64,000 nt of DNA from Bifidobacterium goeldii (lineage in GTDB: Bacteria > Actinomycetota > Actinomycetes > Actinomycetales > Bifidobacteriaceae): NCBI RefSeq assembly GCF_003951095.1, contig NZ_QXGL01000004.1:124001-188000 (forward strand). Reading direction: 5' to 3'. Shown one piece after another: positions 53,853-63,573 of this stretch. Both the position numbers and the translations under genes were made by a program. Within the stretch, counting starts at the first letter, position 1. Every line of letters starts with the position of its first letter. The notes beneath the pieces were generated by a model. That model ran no database searches. It had not been told where the DNA came from and saw nothing but the letters and a program-made list of their open reading frames with translations.

Positions 53853-55391
53853 CTATGCTTTAACGGCGCTGTTGGCTTTGGCGAGCTCGTCGTCCAGCTC
53901 TTTATCCAGCTCGCCGGTACCGAGGCGTGCGTGGCGGTAGCTGTAGCCGAAGTACACGCAGAAGCCGACGATCAGCCACACGACGAAACGAATCCACGTG
54001 AGCACCGACAGGTTAAGCATGAGCCACAGGTTAGCCAGTGCGATCAGGATCGGCACCCACGGGTTGCCGGGCATCTTGAACGCGCGCGGCAGCTCCGGGC
54101 GCTTCTTGCGCATAATCGGCACAGACAATGCCACGAGCGTGAACGCGGACAGCGTGCCGATGTTCACCATGTCGCTCAGCACGCCGATGTCGAACAATGC
54201 GGCGACGAGTGCGACCACGACGCCCACGCAGATCTGCAGTGCGGCCGGCGTGCCGTGCTTGCCGGTCTTCGAGAGCCCTCGCGGCAGCAAGCCATCGCGG
54301 CTCATGGCGAACACCACGCGCGTCAAGCCCAGCAGCAGCACCATAACCACGGTGGCCAAGCCCAGCACGATACCGAAGCTGATGATTTTCGCGGCCCAGT
54401 TTGCGCCGACCAGCTCGAACGCGGTAGCCAGTGACGGGCTATCTTGTGCAGCGAGATCCTTGTAGGAGACCATGCCAGTGGTGACGATTGCGACGAGCAT
54501 GTACATGACGATGATGAGCGCCATGCCTACGCCAATGCCGAGCGGCACGTTCTTCTTCGGGTTGATCGTTTCCTCAGATGCGGTGGCGACCACGTCGAAG
54601 CCGATGAAGGCGAAGAACACGAGCGCCGCGCCAGACAGGATGCCCGGCACACCGTAAATGCTCGGCGTCATGCCGGTGAAGAACTGCCACAGCGGCTGGG
54701 TCATTTCGCCCGTAACCATTGAGCCAGCGACAGCGGATGCTGGTTCGCTCGGCGGAACGAACGGCGTGAAGTTCGAGGCTTTCACGTAGAAGAAGCCCAC
54801 AATCACTACGAAGAACACGATCGCGATCTTGAGTACGGTCATCGCGCCGTCAACGCGCGCGCCAATCTTCGTACCAAATACGAGCAACGTAGTGAAGAAT
54901 GCGACGATAATAATCGGCGCAATATCAATATGGAATGAACCAAAGGTCAGGTTCGTGTTGAGTCCCCAGCCCATGAGGCGCATGAAATCGTTGAGATATA
55001 CGCCCCAGTATTTCGAGATGACTGAGCCGGCCATCAACATTTCAAGAATCAAATCCCAGCCGATCACCCATGCCATGATCTCGCCGACCGTGGTGTAGGT
55101 GAACGTGTAGGCGGAGCCTGCAACCGGGATCATGGATGCGAATTCGGCGTAGCACATGACGGCCGCGCCGCACACGATGCCGGCGATCAAGAAGCTGATG
55201 ATTACCGCGGGGCCAGCATGGAATGCAGCTGCCTGCGCACCAACGGAGAAGATGCCGGCGCCGACCGCGACGGCCACGCCCATGATGGACAAATCCCACC
55301 ACGTAAGGTTGCGTTTGAGTGAGCGTCCCTCTTCGCCAGTCTCGGCGATGGTCTGCTCAACTGATTTTGTTCGGAATATGTGCATGGACAT
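53853..55391 (-). CDS. APC family amino-acid permease (cationic transporter type)
   Basis: The 512-residue membrane protein has 12 hydrophobic segments. SVEQTIAETGEEGRSLKRNL then TWWDLSIMGVAVAVGAGIFS is the CAT/YfnA-type N-terminus, and GFDVVATASEETINPKKNVP is the APC signature loop. An open frame reaches 55430, but TATGCT immediately before that ATG looks like a -10 box, so I used ATG 55391. The substrate (Arg/Lys or neutral amino acids) is unproven. Confidence 0.88.
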   Translation of the reverse strand: MSMHIFRTKSVEQTIAETGEEGRSLKRNLTWWDLSIMGVAVAVGAGIFSVGAQAAAFHAGPAVIISFLIAGIVCGAAVMCYAEFASMIPVAGSAYTFTYTTVGEIMAWVIGWDLILEMLMAGSVISKYWGVYLNDFMRLMGWGLNTNLTFGSFHIDIAPIIIVAFFTTLLVFGTKIGARVDGAMTVLKIAIVFFVVIVGFFYVKASNFTPFVPPSEPASAVAGSMVTGEMTQPLWQFFTGMTPSIYGVPGILSGAALVFFAFIGFDVVATASEETINPKKNVPLGIGVGMALIIVMYMLVAIVTTGMVSYKDLAAQDSPSLATAFELVGANWAAKIISFGIVLGLATVVMVLLLGLTRVVFAMSRDGLLPRGLSKTGKHGTPAALQICVGVVVALVAALFDIGVLSDMVNIGTLSAFTLVALSVPIMRKKRPELPRAFKMPGNPWVPILIALANLWLMLNLSVLTWIRFVVWLIVGFCVYFGYSYRHARLGTGELDKELDDELAKANSAVKA

Positions 55392-55554
55392 AGGCTTCGT
55401 CTTCTCTTGATTCGGCTGATTATCAACCATCGAGCATAGGCGAAGCGTGTTACATCACGCAAGAGAGCGAGACACGGACCGAGACAGGCACATGTTGTAC
55501 TGCGATTCGCACCTCGCTCTTGTGATGGTATTGACGCTGCTGCAGCGGCAATTG

Positions 55555-56802
55555 TTAGCGCAAATCGATGCCAATAACTACCGGTTCAGGAATCAGTCGA
55601 ACACCAAACGCCTGTTCAACACCGTCTTGTACCGTTTTGGCAAGAGCAGCCACGTCAGCAGCGCTCGCTCCCCCGCGGTTGGTCAGCGCGAGCGTGTGCA
55701 AAGTAGACAGTCCAGCACGCGCATCTGCCGTGACTGTAAATCCCTTGTGGAAGCCTGCATGATCGATGAGCCACGCAGCAGAAGTTTTTACCCCTAGCGT
55801 GCCGTCTGGCAAAGTTGCATCGAAGCGCGGCGCATCTGCTGGCAGCGTGGCAGCAGCTTCAAGCGTCAGAATTGGATTCATGAAGAAGCTGCCGCAGCTG
55901 TGGCGATTGTAGTCAGGTGTGAGTGCTGCTAGTTCTTCGCGCTCATCACTGGGCGTTGAGGATGCGCTAGCCGCGTTCTGCTGTGCAGCCTGCGCGCGCT
56001 GTGCAATCGCAACCTGGTCAGTGCGCTTAGTACCAGCCATTGCAGGCGTGGCATAACGACCAGCGTCCTCAAGCATGCCTTTCGCTGCGCGCACTTTCAA
56101 TACAGCATTGCGAATTGTCTGTGTTTCCATGCGATCGCCAACTTCAACGCCCAGCGCTTTTGCCAGCTGACCGTAGCCGACAGTGCCGGTAGCACTGTGG
56201 CGCAGCGCAAAAGTAACGGAGAGCACTACGTAACGCGGGGTTGGGAAGAAGTCTGCGGCTGGCGTTGCCGGTGCCGTGTACATGCTGGCTTTGAGTTTGC
56301 TCATGCGGTAGCCGAAGCCCATGTCAGCTGCGGCGATCTCAAGCGTTTTTTTATCTTTGCGATCCCATACTTCAACAGTTTCGACAGTTGAAGCGACTTC
56401 CTGACCGTATGCGCCAATGTTTTGCACTACCGATGCGCCAACGGTTCCTGGAATACCAGAAAGGCCTTCAACACCTTCGAGACCGAGCTCGACGGTGAAT
56501 GCGACGAAATCATCCCAATTGCAGCCGGCTTCCGCGTTGATGTGAACAGTGCGTTCGCCATTTTCAACCGGTGCAGCTTCATCCGGTACGGTGATACGGC
56601 GGCGCGCATCGCGAATGACTACGCCATTGAATGGTTCATCAGCAACGAGCATATTGGAACCGCCACCGATCACGCATAAAGGCAAGCCTTTTGCATCCGC
56701 GTCTTCAACGGCTTCAATAACGCCAACGCGTGAGGTAGGTTCGAGAAAACGTGCAATATGGCCGCCAACGCCAATAGTGGTGATATCCGCAAAAGAAGTC
56801 AT
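55555..56802 (-). CDS. murB: UDP-N-acetylenolpyruvoylglucosamine reductase MurB
   Basis: MurB reduces UDP-GlcNAc-enolpyruvate to UDP-MurNAc with NADPH. FAD-domain motifs are VIGGGSNMLVAD and GLSGIPGTVGASVVQNIGAY. The catalytic Ser is in NRHSCGSFFMNP and a C-terminal Glu is in LIPEPVVIGIDL. At 415 residues it is longer than the roughly 340 of E. coli; an Ala/Gln/Ser-rich insert (about 265-290) precedes the catalytic Ser segment. No Shine-Dalgarno; TATGCT ends 7 nt before this ATG, overlapping the tail of the rpmG terminator. Confidence 0.94.
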   Translation of the reverse strand: MTSFADITTIGVGGHIARFLEPTSRVGVIEAVEDADAKGLPLCVIGGGSNMLVADEPFNGVVIRDARRRITVPDEAAPVENGERTVHINAEAGCNWDDFVAFTVELGLEGVEGLSGIPGTVGASVVQNIGAYGQEVASTVETVEVWDRKDKKTLEIAAADMGFGYRMSKLKASMYTAPATPAADFFPTPRYVVLSVTFALRHSATGTVGYGQLAKALGVEVGDRMETQTIRNAVLKVRAAKGMLEDAGRYATPAMAGTKRTDQVAIAQRAQAAQQNAASASSTPSDEREELAALTPDYNRHSCGSFFMNPILTLEAAATLPADAPRFDATLPDGTLGVKTSAAWLIDHAGFHKGFTVTADARAGLSTLHTLALTNRGGASAADVAALAKTVQDGVEQAFGVRLIPEPVVIGIDLR

Positions 56803-56821
56803 GATTGTCAGCATAAACAAA

Positions 56822-56846
56822 AAACCCGACCGAATTGGTCGGGTTT
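56822..56846 (-). terminator. Intrinsic terminator after rpmG
   Basis: AAACCCGACC (56822-56831) pairs with GGTCGGGTTT (56837-56846), followed on the minus strand by TTTTTTGTTTATGCT. The last six bases are the candidate murB -10 box, so terminator and murB promoter are nested. Confidence 0.88.
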
Positions 56847-56867
56847 ACAAGCTTTAATTGATCCGGC

Positions 56868-57038
56868 TCAGCGGGTCTCGCGGTGCACGGTCTGCTTGCC
56901 GCAGCGGGGGCAGAACTTCTTGAGCTCAAGACGATCCGGCGTGTTGCGACGGTTCTTCGTCGTGATGTAGTTACGCTCCTTGCACTCGGTGCATGCCAGC
57001 GTGATGCCCGGACGGATGTCGGCGCTCTTGCTTGCCAT
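56868..57038 (-). CDS. rpmG: 50S ribosomal protein bL33
   Basis: A 56-codon gene reading [20 protein letters not shown], then [20 protein letters not shown] and [15 protein letters not shown]. Two CxxC pairs (CTEC, CPRC) make this the zinc-binding form. It follows tRNA-Tyr, -Thr and -Met on the same strand and shares their transcript, as in many actinobacteria. Confidence 0.96.
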   Translation of the reverse strand: MASKSADIRPGITLACTECKERNYITTKNRRNTPDRLELKKFCPRCGKQTVHRETR

Positions 57039-57087
57039 TGGGTTCACCTCTTGTGTTCGTTGACTGCCGACTTCCTGTCGGCGTTTG

Positions 57088-57161
57088 TAGCGAGAAAGAG
57101 ACTCGAACTCTTGACCTTACGATTATGAGTCGTACGCTCTAGCCAGCTGAGCTATCCCGCC
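57088..57161 (-). tRNA. tRNA-Met(CAT), elongator type
   Basis: A 74-nt cloverleaf. The acceptor arms GGCGGGA/TCTCGCT include two G-U pairs, the anticodon loop is CTCATAA, and the T-loop is GAGTTCGAGTCTC. The 5' end lacks the initiator C-A mismatch and the anticodon stem lacks the three G-C pairs of initiator tRNA, so it is the elongator. Confidence 0.93.
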
Positions 57162-57165
57162 AGAG

Positions 57166-57237
<72 letters not shown>

Positions 57238-57238
57238 G

Positions 57239-57320
57239 TGGCGGATAGTGGATTCGAACCACTGAAGCACGAGGCGACTGATTTACAGTCAGTTCCCTTT
57301 GACCGCTTGGGAAATCCGCC
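57239..57320 (-). tRNA. tRNA-Tyr(GTA)
   Basis: An 82-nt type II tRNA with acceptor GGCGGAT/ATCCGCC, anticodon loop CTGTAAA (GTA) and a long variable arm. It is first of the Tyr-Thr-Met-rpmG transcript. A possible -10 (TATTAT, complement of 57361-57366) lies upstream. The gap 57321-57506 has no gene. Confidence 0.95.
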
Positions 57321-57506
57321 GTGTTACCTCAAGCGACCTAAGCCGTAATTGGCAACTCGAATAATATGCCATGAGTTGAGCGACTTCGCAAGTTCGGTGC
57401 TGTTACGGCGTGTCTCGTTGCAATTCTTGGGTTTTGTGGTGGTGAGCGTGCAGGTGACCTCCGATCGATCTTTGTTCTTTTGCTGTTTTTGCTGCTGATT
57501 ATGCTG

Positions 57507-60500
57507 CTACATACGCCGTCTTAGCGACGCGGGGAACAGACGACGGCGCAGACGAACGAATGGCGGTTGCATGGTTCCGATTCGCGCAAACAGCGCGTGT
57601 ACTGTAGCTAGGTCATCGCCGAGCTTGTTTGCCGGAGCACCATCCAATGCGCCGAAGGAGATTGCAACAATTTGATCTGCGATACGGCAAATGATCTGGT
57701 ATACAGCGTCTCTTGCCCTATCCCCCGTGGGATCGGGAGCACTATCAGCTGCGATGTCACTGGCAGAGTTCTCGTCGGCTGCACTATCAGGCAGCTCATC
57801 GGAGATATGCGTGAGATCATCGTTCAAAGCAATAGCGTCCCTGTCCGGCTTGCTCAACGCATCGGCGATAATCCATGCGATAGCGCGTTCAGTGTCTGAA
57901 CTGTTCCATCGCACGCCATAATCCCATGCGGTATCGCAAAGTTCTTGCCACGCTGCGAACCATGCGCGCGTAGTATTCGCTGAGTTATCTTCGGGCGTAT
58001 TGTCTTCTGCTGCCGCCGTAGCGATCGCGGTTAGTCGACGGCGACGCCGACGTTGACGAATCAGCGAAGGCGTGGCGAGCAACGCGCATAATATCGCTGC
58101 TGCGAGTACGAGCCACATAAGCACTTGCGCCCATAGTGGCAAAGCAACCGCAGCAACGGATGTATTCGCACCATTGGTTTGCTGGCGTTTGCTGGTGTCA
58201 TTACCAGTTTCAGTGTTGCTTTGATCTTCGTTCTGCGTGGTATCAGACTGAGTTTGATCTTGCTGCGTATCGTTATTCTGCGCGGAATCTTGCTGCTGCG
58301 GAGAAGAATCGCTGTTTTGATCCTGCGTAGCGTTGCTGTCCGTATTCGCTGCTGTTTGGCTCTCAGCACTGCCGTTATCGACGCTGGCGGGTGTCACATC
58401 GAATGGAATCCAGCCGATTCCGCTGATATATGCTTCAACCCACGAATGCAATTGCTTGGCCGCAACATCATATTCACCGTCAGCATTGGCCGCCCCAACG
58501 CCCTTGTTGTAGCCGAGCACCATGCGCGTGGGCACACCCATTGCACGGCCGAGCACGGCGAGCGCTGAGGCGTAGTGCGCACAGTAGCCCGCCTTCGATT
58601 CGAGGAACCGCCCGATCATCTCCATGTTGTCGCGTCCGTTGCCGTCCGGCGCGTCAAGCGAATAGGTGAACCCGTTGTCTTCGTTAGTGAAGTAGTCGAC
58701 CAGCCATCGCATCGCGGCAACCTGATCCTCGTATCCGCTGCCGGTGACGTTCACGCCGGCAGCCTTGGCCTGTGCGACGATGTCGGTAACCTCCTTCGGC
58801 AGCTCGTCGGGCAGGGCGAGGTAACGGCTGCGCACGGCTTTGTCGTTTTGGGCGACGCTTTGGGTCAACTCATCGGCCACTTCGGTATAGCCGAAACTGT
58901 TGACCATCGAGCTCACCGACAGTCCTCCGGCGCTCAATCCGAGTGCGTTGCAGACGCTCGACATGTCCTGCGTGGCCGCATCGAGATAGGTGTTCATGCC
59001 GTAGGCGGCCATATCGCCGTTCGCATTCTGCTCGGCGGCGATGCCGGAGTACACCGCTTCCGGGTTTTCGACGGACAGGATCAGCGTGCTGTTGCCTTGC
59101 TTGTCGGCGGCGACGCCGTACATGTCGTCGTCGCTCAACGCAACGCGTTTTTTGAAATCGTCCGAGAATGATCCCAAATCGTATGCGGTGTTTGCTTTGC
59201 CGTCCTTATCGGTATAGATTCCGTCGACCTGCGCGGTGCCAACCTCTTCGCCGTTACTGTCGACGAAGCGGTAACCATCGATCAGCTGAAGGGGGATCAT
59301 CAGCCAGTTGCCGTGGATATCGCCGGCGCCGTTGTGAGCCAGTTGTTTGCGCAGCTTGGTGCGATCGTTCCACTGTTCGGTAGTAGCCTGCGCCTGCTGG
59401 ATAAGCGTTTCACGCATCGTTTCGATATTGCTGATTTGTTGGAATCCAGCATCACTGGAGATTGGGTCGAGGTATATGCCTTGCGAGCCGTATTGCATGT
59501 CCGGCGTGGTGGTATCGGTGCGGTTATACACCGTGCCATCCTCGTATTGAATCCACCCGGAGGTGGCGCCAGTTACGTTATAGGGAATGCCTGCTACCGG
59601 CAGGAAGCGCGAGCTCAATGTGCCGATAATAGCCCGCATAGACGCTCCATAAGTACTGTCTGAAGAATAGCCGGCAGAATAGCCGTCTGGCATGATGCCC
59701 ATCAGACTCATGTAGGCAACCATCGGGTTGGCTGTCATGCTGTCAATATATTGGCGCCATGATGAGGCACTGAAACGACCATATTGCCTACCGCTGCTGT
59801 TGTTATCGTCCGCATTGCGCCCGAGTTGGATGCCAGAGCCGTAGAATCCGCCATCTTTAGCAAGGTCCTCGTCGAAACTCCATGTATCACCGTCGAACCC
59901 GTCCAGCGTAGTCATGCGCAAATATCGGCGTTCTCGCGACTCGTAGCTCATCACAATCGAATCAGATCCGCCTTCCAGCGAACGTTTGAGATCCACCATT
60001 GGATTAATGGTGTTAGCTGAGAGCAGTCCTTTCGATTCGCCAATCGATAATGGCACTGCATACGCGAAGCTCACAGCAGCAGGTGTTAATGCCAACACCA
60101 TTGCAGTGACGACTACTGAGGCAGTCACTGGTACTACTGGCAATATGCGTTCTGTATGAATTGCCCATAGTGATAGCAGGAATGCGACGATCAATACACC
60201 GATTTGCCACCACTGCGATTGCGTACCAACTAGTGCAAAACTTGCTGCAAGCGTGGCGAGCGGGAGCAATGCGAGTATCGGCGTAATACGACGCCACACC
60301 AGCAAGCAACGCATCACAATCGCTACAACCGCAACAACCGCTACCAGTAGTACGTCGCCCAACGCATTCACCTTCACTGGCGGCAGTTGAACAATAAGCG
60401 CATCAAAACTGCGAGAGAACACCAAATCGAGGTAATCCCATACGGATGGCAACACTACTGTTCCATTCGCAACCCCATCAGATGATGCCGTTTGCGCATC

Positions 60501-62378
60501 TGGAATATGAAACAGCCATACGCCAGTAAGTTCATGAATACGAATAATGGTGAGCACCGCACATGTCATCAATATCCCACAGATGACTCCCACCATGCGT
60601 ATGACTTCGCGCTTGGGCGTTTTAGGTGGAATATTCGCTTCAACGCTAATACCCGCGAGCGCAGCAGCCGCAAACCAGAGCCACCAGTTAACAGAAATAA
60701 TGCTGGTTAATGCTTGTAATGTCACGCCGAAGAACACCAATAAGCACAACGTGTTCAACACGCACGATAGTGGAACAGCAGTTTTTGCGTATGCCGCATT
60801 GCGATACGGTTTGGCGTCCACAACAGGCTGATGGAATACTGCATCATGGAATACGCGATTTTGCGCTGAACTGGCATTCACCGTACGCTGCACACGCAGT
60901 CGATCGCCAACTGTGCTCGCACGTAATGCTTGCGCGTACGAGCTGTGTGGATTTGGCGTAAGTAACAGTACGCTTACGACGCCTTGTTGTTCTGCAGCCA
61001 GTTGCGAAACCGCATCCGCGCGGCTAGATGCCGAAGACCACGCCGACGACACTGACGAAGACGCTGACGCTGACGAAGACGATTGCGTGGCAGCAACAAC
61101 ACTGGTGAGTTTCACTGCTGTACTCGCTGCAGCAGCATCGTGCTCGTCTTTGCCATGCGCAGTGTCGGCAGTATCAGTCGGTGTGATTGGTCGGCATGCG
61201 GCAAGCAATCGCATCGCATCGGTTGTGTCGTAGCCAATGCGCACACCGTCTGTTACGACTATTCGCCGCTCTCCGCCATTGGTGGGCTGACGCAATAGTG
61301 ACCATGCGGCGAGTACTTCAGCGTTAACATCCTCATCGCTTATCACGTTTGTGCCTGCTACCTCGTTTGCCTCACTCGACAACGTGCGCAGATCATCGCT
61401 GAGCGCTGGGTCATTGTCGTCATTGCGCGTATCAAGCACGATAATGACGGTGGATCGCACGTCGCGTCCGGTTTCGCGAGTCATCAGCGTCCCGCGATGC
61501 GCAGTTTGCTTCCATGAGATCAGTTTGGGTGGGTCTCCGGGCTGATAGGCGCGTACACTGCCAGCGTTTTCAGTTTGTGATTGCCCTTGTAGCCGCTCAT
61601 CAATGGCTCTCATGCCATTCGATGAGTCGTCAGCCTGTTCTGGCAGAACGATCGCTTCACCATCGTCAGTAAATACTCGTCGTAGTGCAAACAAGTTAAA
61701 CGGTTCATGCCATCGCGCCACGACAGACAAGCAGCGATACCATCCGCGGCATTGCGGCAATGCTCCACTGAGACGGTCAACAACCCGCCCATCTTGATCC
61801 AACTGTTCAAACTGCCGGCGGAATTGCACGCTCGCCGGCAGTAGGATGCGTTGAATCCGCGAAGCAACAGCAATCGGCGCTACGAAATCTACTCTGCTGC
61901 CACGCTGCTGATGATACGCACGTAACCGCCCCAACAGTCGTATACACGCGCCGCGAATGCCATGCGCTATCGATTGATCAGTATTATCTCTGCTGCTGGT
62001 ACGGCTCTCATTGCGTTCAGGCGTTACCCATTCGCTATGTTGCGCAAGCGCATTCGGGCGCATCAGCGCCCACTGTGCAATTGCTAACAGTAACGCCACG
62101 CCCCAAATAATTGTTAGGGTAAGCGCCGCAGCCATAAGCGCACGATCATCAAGCAGCAAGCCCGCATACCAAGCAATCGCAGCAAACACTGCAACAGTGA
62201 TGCCACCTACTGTAGGTCGAATACAACCATGGCGAATCCAATAACGATGCGCCGCGTCTCGCCTATCAGTCACACGCATAATCCTGTTATGCCAGCGCAC
62301 AGCAGGCGCAGCAGATTGCCGAACAGCTGTCTTGCTCTTCGCTGTATGTACTCTGCGCGTATGCCTTGCTGGTGACAT
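57507..62378 (-). CDS. DUF58-TgpA-like transglutaminase fusion protein
   Basis: The 1623-residue membrane protein joins two proteins normally separate. Residues 1-500 are DUF58: two membrane helices (about 54-104) and the family motif AYQPGDPPKLISWKQTA (277-293) followed by a VWA-like VIIVLDTRND. A Ser/Ala linker (432-452) leads to a second part with about six helices (540-780), an external region, and a transglutaminase core with Cys1265 (KAGYCAHYAS), His1311 (LHSWVEAY) and Asp1327 (IPFDVTP). A Gln/Asp/Ser-rich stretch (1340-1405), one helix and a cytosolic tail follow. It starts 9 bp after the MoxR gene. Function is probably envelope protein or peptidoglycan processing (inferred). Confidence 0.88.
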   Translation of the reverse strand: MSPARHTRRVHTAKSKTAVRQSAAPAVRWHNRIMRVTDRRDAAHRYWIRHGCIRPTVGGITVAVFAAIAWYAGLLLDDRALMAAALTLTIIWGVALLLAIAQWALMRPNALAQHSEWVTPERNESRTSSRDNTDQSIAHGIRGACIRLLGRLRAYHQQRGSRVDFVAPIAVASRIQRILLPASVQFRRQFEQLDQDGRVVDRLSGALPQCRGWYRCLSVVARWHEPFNLFALRRVFTDDGEAIVLPEQADDSSNGMRAIDERLQGQSQTENAGSVRAYQPGDPPKLISWKQTAHRGTLMTRETGRDVRSTVIIVLDTRNDDNDPALSDDLRTLSSEANEVAGTNVISDEDVNAEVLAAWSLLRQPTNGGERRIVVTDGVRIGYDTTDAMRLLAACRPITPTDTADTAHGKDEHDAAAASTAVKLTSVVAATQSSSSASASSSVSSAWSSASSRADAVSQLAAEQQGVVSVLLLTPNPHSSYAQALRASTVGDRLRVQRTVNASSAQNRVFHDAVFHQPVVDAKPYRNAAYAKTAVPLSCVLNTLCLLVFFGVTLQALTSIISVNWWLWFAAAALAGISVEANIPPKTPKREVIRMVGVICGILMTCAVLTIIRIHELTGVWLFHIPDAQTASSDGVANGTVVLPSVWDYLDLVFSRSFDALIVQLPPVKVNALGDVLLVAVVAVVAIVMRCLLVWRRITPILALLPLATLAASFALVGTQSQWWQIGVLIVAFLLSLWAIHTERILPVVPVTASVVVTAMVLALTPAAVSFAYAVPLSIGESKGLLSANTINPMVDLKRSLEGGSDSIVMSYESRERRYLRMTTLDGFDGDTWSFDEDLAKDGGFYGSGIQLGRNADDNNSSGRQYGRFSASSWRQYIDSMTANPMVAYMSLMGIMPDGYSAGYSSDSTYGASMRAIIGTLSSRFLPVAGIPYNVTGATSGWIQYEDGTVYNRTDTTTPDMQYGSQGIYLDPISSDAGFQQISNIETMRETLIQQAQATTEQWNDRTKLRKQLAHNGAGDIHGNWLMIPLQLIDGYRFVDSNGEEVGTAQVDGIYTDKDGKANTAYDLGSFSDDFKKRVALSDDDMYGVAADKQGNSTLILSVENPEAVYSGIAAEQNANGDMAAYGMNTYLDAATQDMSSVCNALGLSAGGLSVSSMVNSFGYTEVADELTQSVAQNDKAVRSRYLALPDELPKEVTDIVAQAKAAGVNVTGSGYEDQVAAMRWLVDYFTNEDNGFTYSLDAPDGNGRDNMEMIGRFLESKAGYCAHYASALAVLGRAMGVPTRMVLGYNKGVGAANADGEYDVAAKQLHSWVEAYISGIGWIPFDVTPASVDNGSAESQTAANTDSNATQDQNSDSSPQQQDSAQNNDTQQDQTQSDTTQNEDQSNTETGNDTSKRQQTNGANTSVAAVALPLWAQVLMWLVLAAAILCALLATPSLIRQRRRRRRLTAIATAAAEDNTPEDNSANTTRAWFAAWQELCDTAWDYGVRWNSSDTERAIAWIIADALSKPDRDAIALNDDLTHISDELPDSAADENSASDIAADSAPDPTGDRARDAVYQIICRIADQIVAISFGALDGAPANKLGDDLATVHALFARIGTMQPPFVRLRRRLFPASLRRRM

Positions 62379-62387
62379 GATCGTCTA

Positions 62388-63398
62388 CTATCTCACCGCA
62401 GATGCGCGCGCTGCATCTGCTCGCGGCACTGGTGTACGGTCAACGATGTCGTCAATCACTGCTCGCGCATGTTCCATTGACGATAAACCGTATCCTGTCT
62501 CGCTGAGTACCAGTCGATGTGCCAACACTGGCACGGCCACCGCTTGCACATCGTCAGCCATTACAAACCCGCGCCCCTCAGCTAATGCTCTCGCGCGAGC
62601 CAAAGCTGCAATATTGAGGCTGCCTCGCGGAGAAGCACCATATCGCACACCATCATGATCGCGAGTCGCCGTCACCAAGGCGACGATGTAATCCGCCAGC
62701 GGGCTAGCCAACATCACTTTGCGGCATTCAGCGCGCAGCCATCGAATCTGTTCAATCGTGCACACTTGGCGCAGTGTTGCCAATGGTTCAAACGTGTGCT
62801 CGCCAGTAAGCATTGCCGCTTCCGCAGACGCACTTGGATAGCCAAAACTCATACACGTCATAAAACGATCCAATTGTGCTTCCGGCAGCGGATACGTGCC
62901 TTCAAGCTCAATCGGGTTCTGCGTGGCAACAACAAAATACGGGTCAGGCAAGTCGTACGTATTGCCGTCAACGCTAATGCGCCGCTCCCCCATTGCTTCA
63001 AGCATGGCAGACTGTGCTTTCGGATTAGCACGATTCACCTCATCAGCAATCACAATATTGGCAAACAGTGGGCCTGGGTGAAAATCAAAACAGCCCGTAG
63101 CCTGTGAGTACACACTCACACCCGTCAGGTCGCTTGGCAGCAAATCCGGCGTGAACTGAATACGATGCGAAGAGCCGCCAATCGCAATACTCAGTGCACG
63201 AGCCAGTGTGGTTTTACCCACGCCTGGCACGTCTTCAAGCAGCAGATGACCACCTGCAACGAATGTGGCAACAGCCAGCTCAATCACATCGCGCGAACAT
63301 GACAGGACTGCCGCAAGAGCATCCACAATCGTGGTAATAGATTCTTCCGGGCGGGCATGATCAGTGCTAAAGGTATGAGCATTCGCGATGTCGTCCAT
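62388..63398 (-). CDS. MoxR-type AAA+ ATPase
   Basis: The 336-residue MoxR ATPase carries Walker A VPGVGKTTLARAL (57-69), Walker B NIVIADEVNRANPKAQ (DE at 119-120), sensor 1 VVATQNPIELEGTYPLPEAQ and arginine-finger region LDRFM. The C-terminal lid has GASPRGSLNIAALARARA. MoxR ATPases act as chaperones with DUF58/VWA partners; here the partner is the fused protein 9 bp downstream, so the two form one operon. AGGGGG lies 5 nt before the chosen ATG. The neighbouring ATG at 63401 is equally possible. Confidence 0.92.
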   Translation of the reverse strand: MDDIANAHTFSTDHARPEESITTIVDALAAVLSCSRDVIELAVATFVAGGHLLLEDVPGVGKTTLARALSIAIGGSSHRIQFTPDLLPSDLTGVSVYSQATGCFDFHPGPLFANIVIADEVNRANPKAQSAMLEAMGERRISVDGNTYDLPDPYFVVATQNPIELEGTYPLPEAQLDRFMTCMSFGYPSASAEAAMLTGEHTFEPLATLRQVCTIEQIRWLRAECRKVMLASPLADYIVALVTATRDHDGVRYGASPRGSLNIAALARARALAEGRGFVMADDVQAVAVPVLAHRLVLSETGYGLSSMEHARAVIDDIVDRTPVPRADAARASAVR

Positions 63399-63573
63399 CA
63401 TGTCCCCCTGCATTTGCGACTCTGCAACTATTGCCAGTATACCGCGATGGGATTACCCATTCTGCTATGCGCTTGAACATGAAACGGCGTGTTGCCTACG
63501 GTACCGCCTACTGCGCGGCGTGTACTACTGTACGTTTTCACCATGTTGCACACCATACAGTTGTGCAACATAC

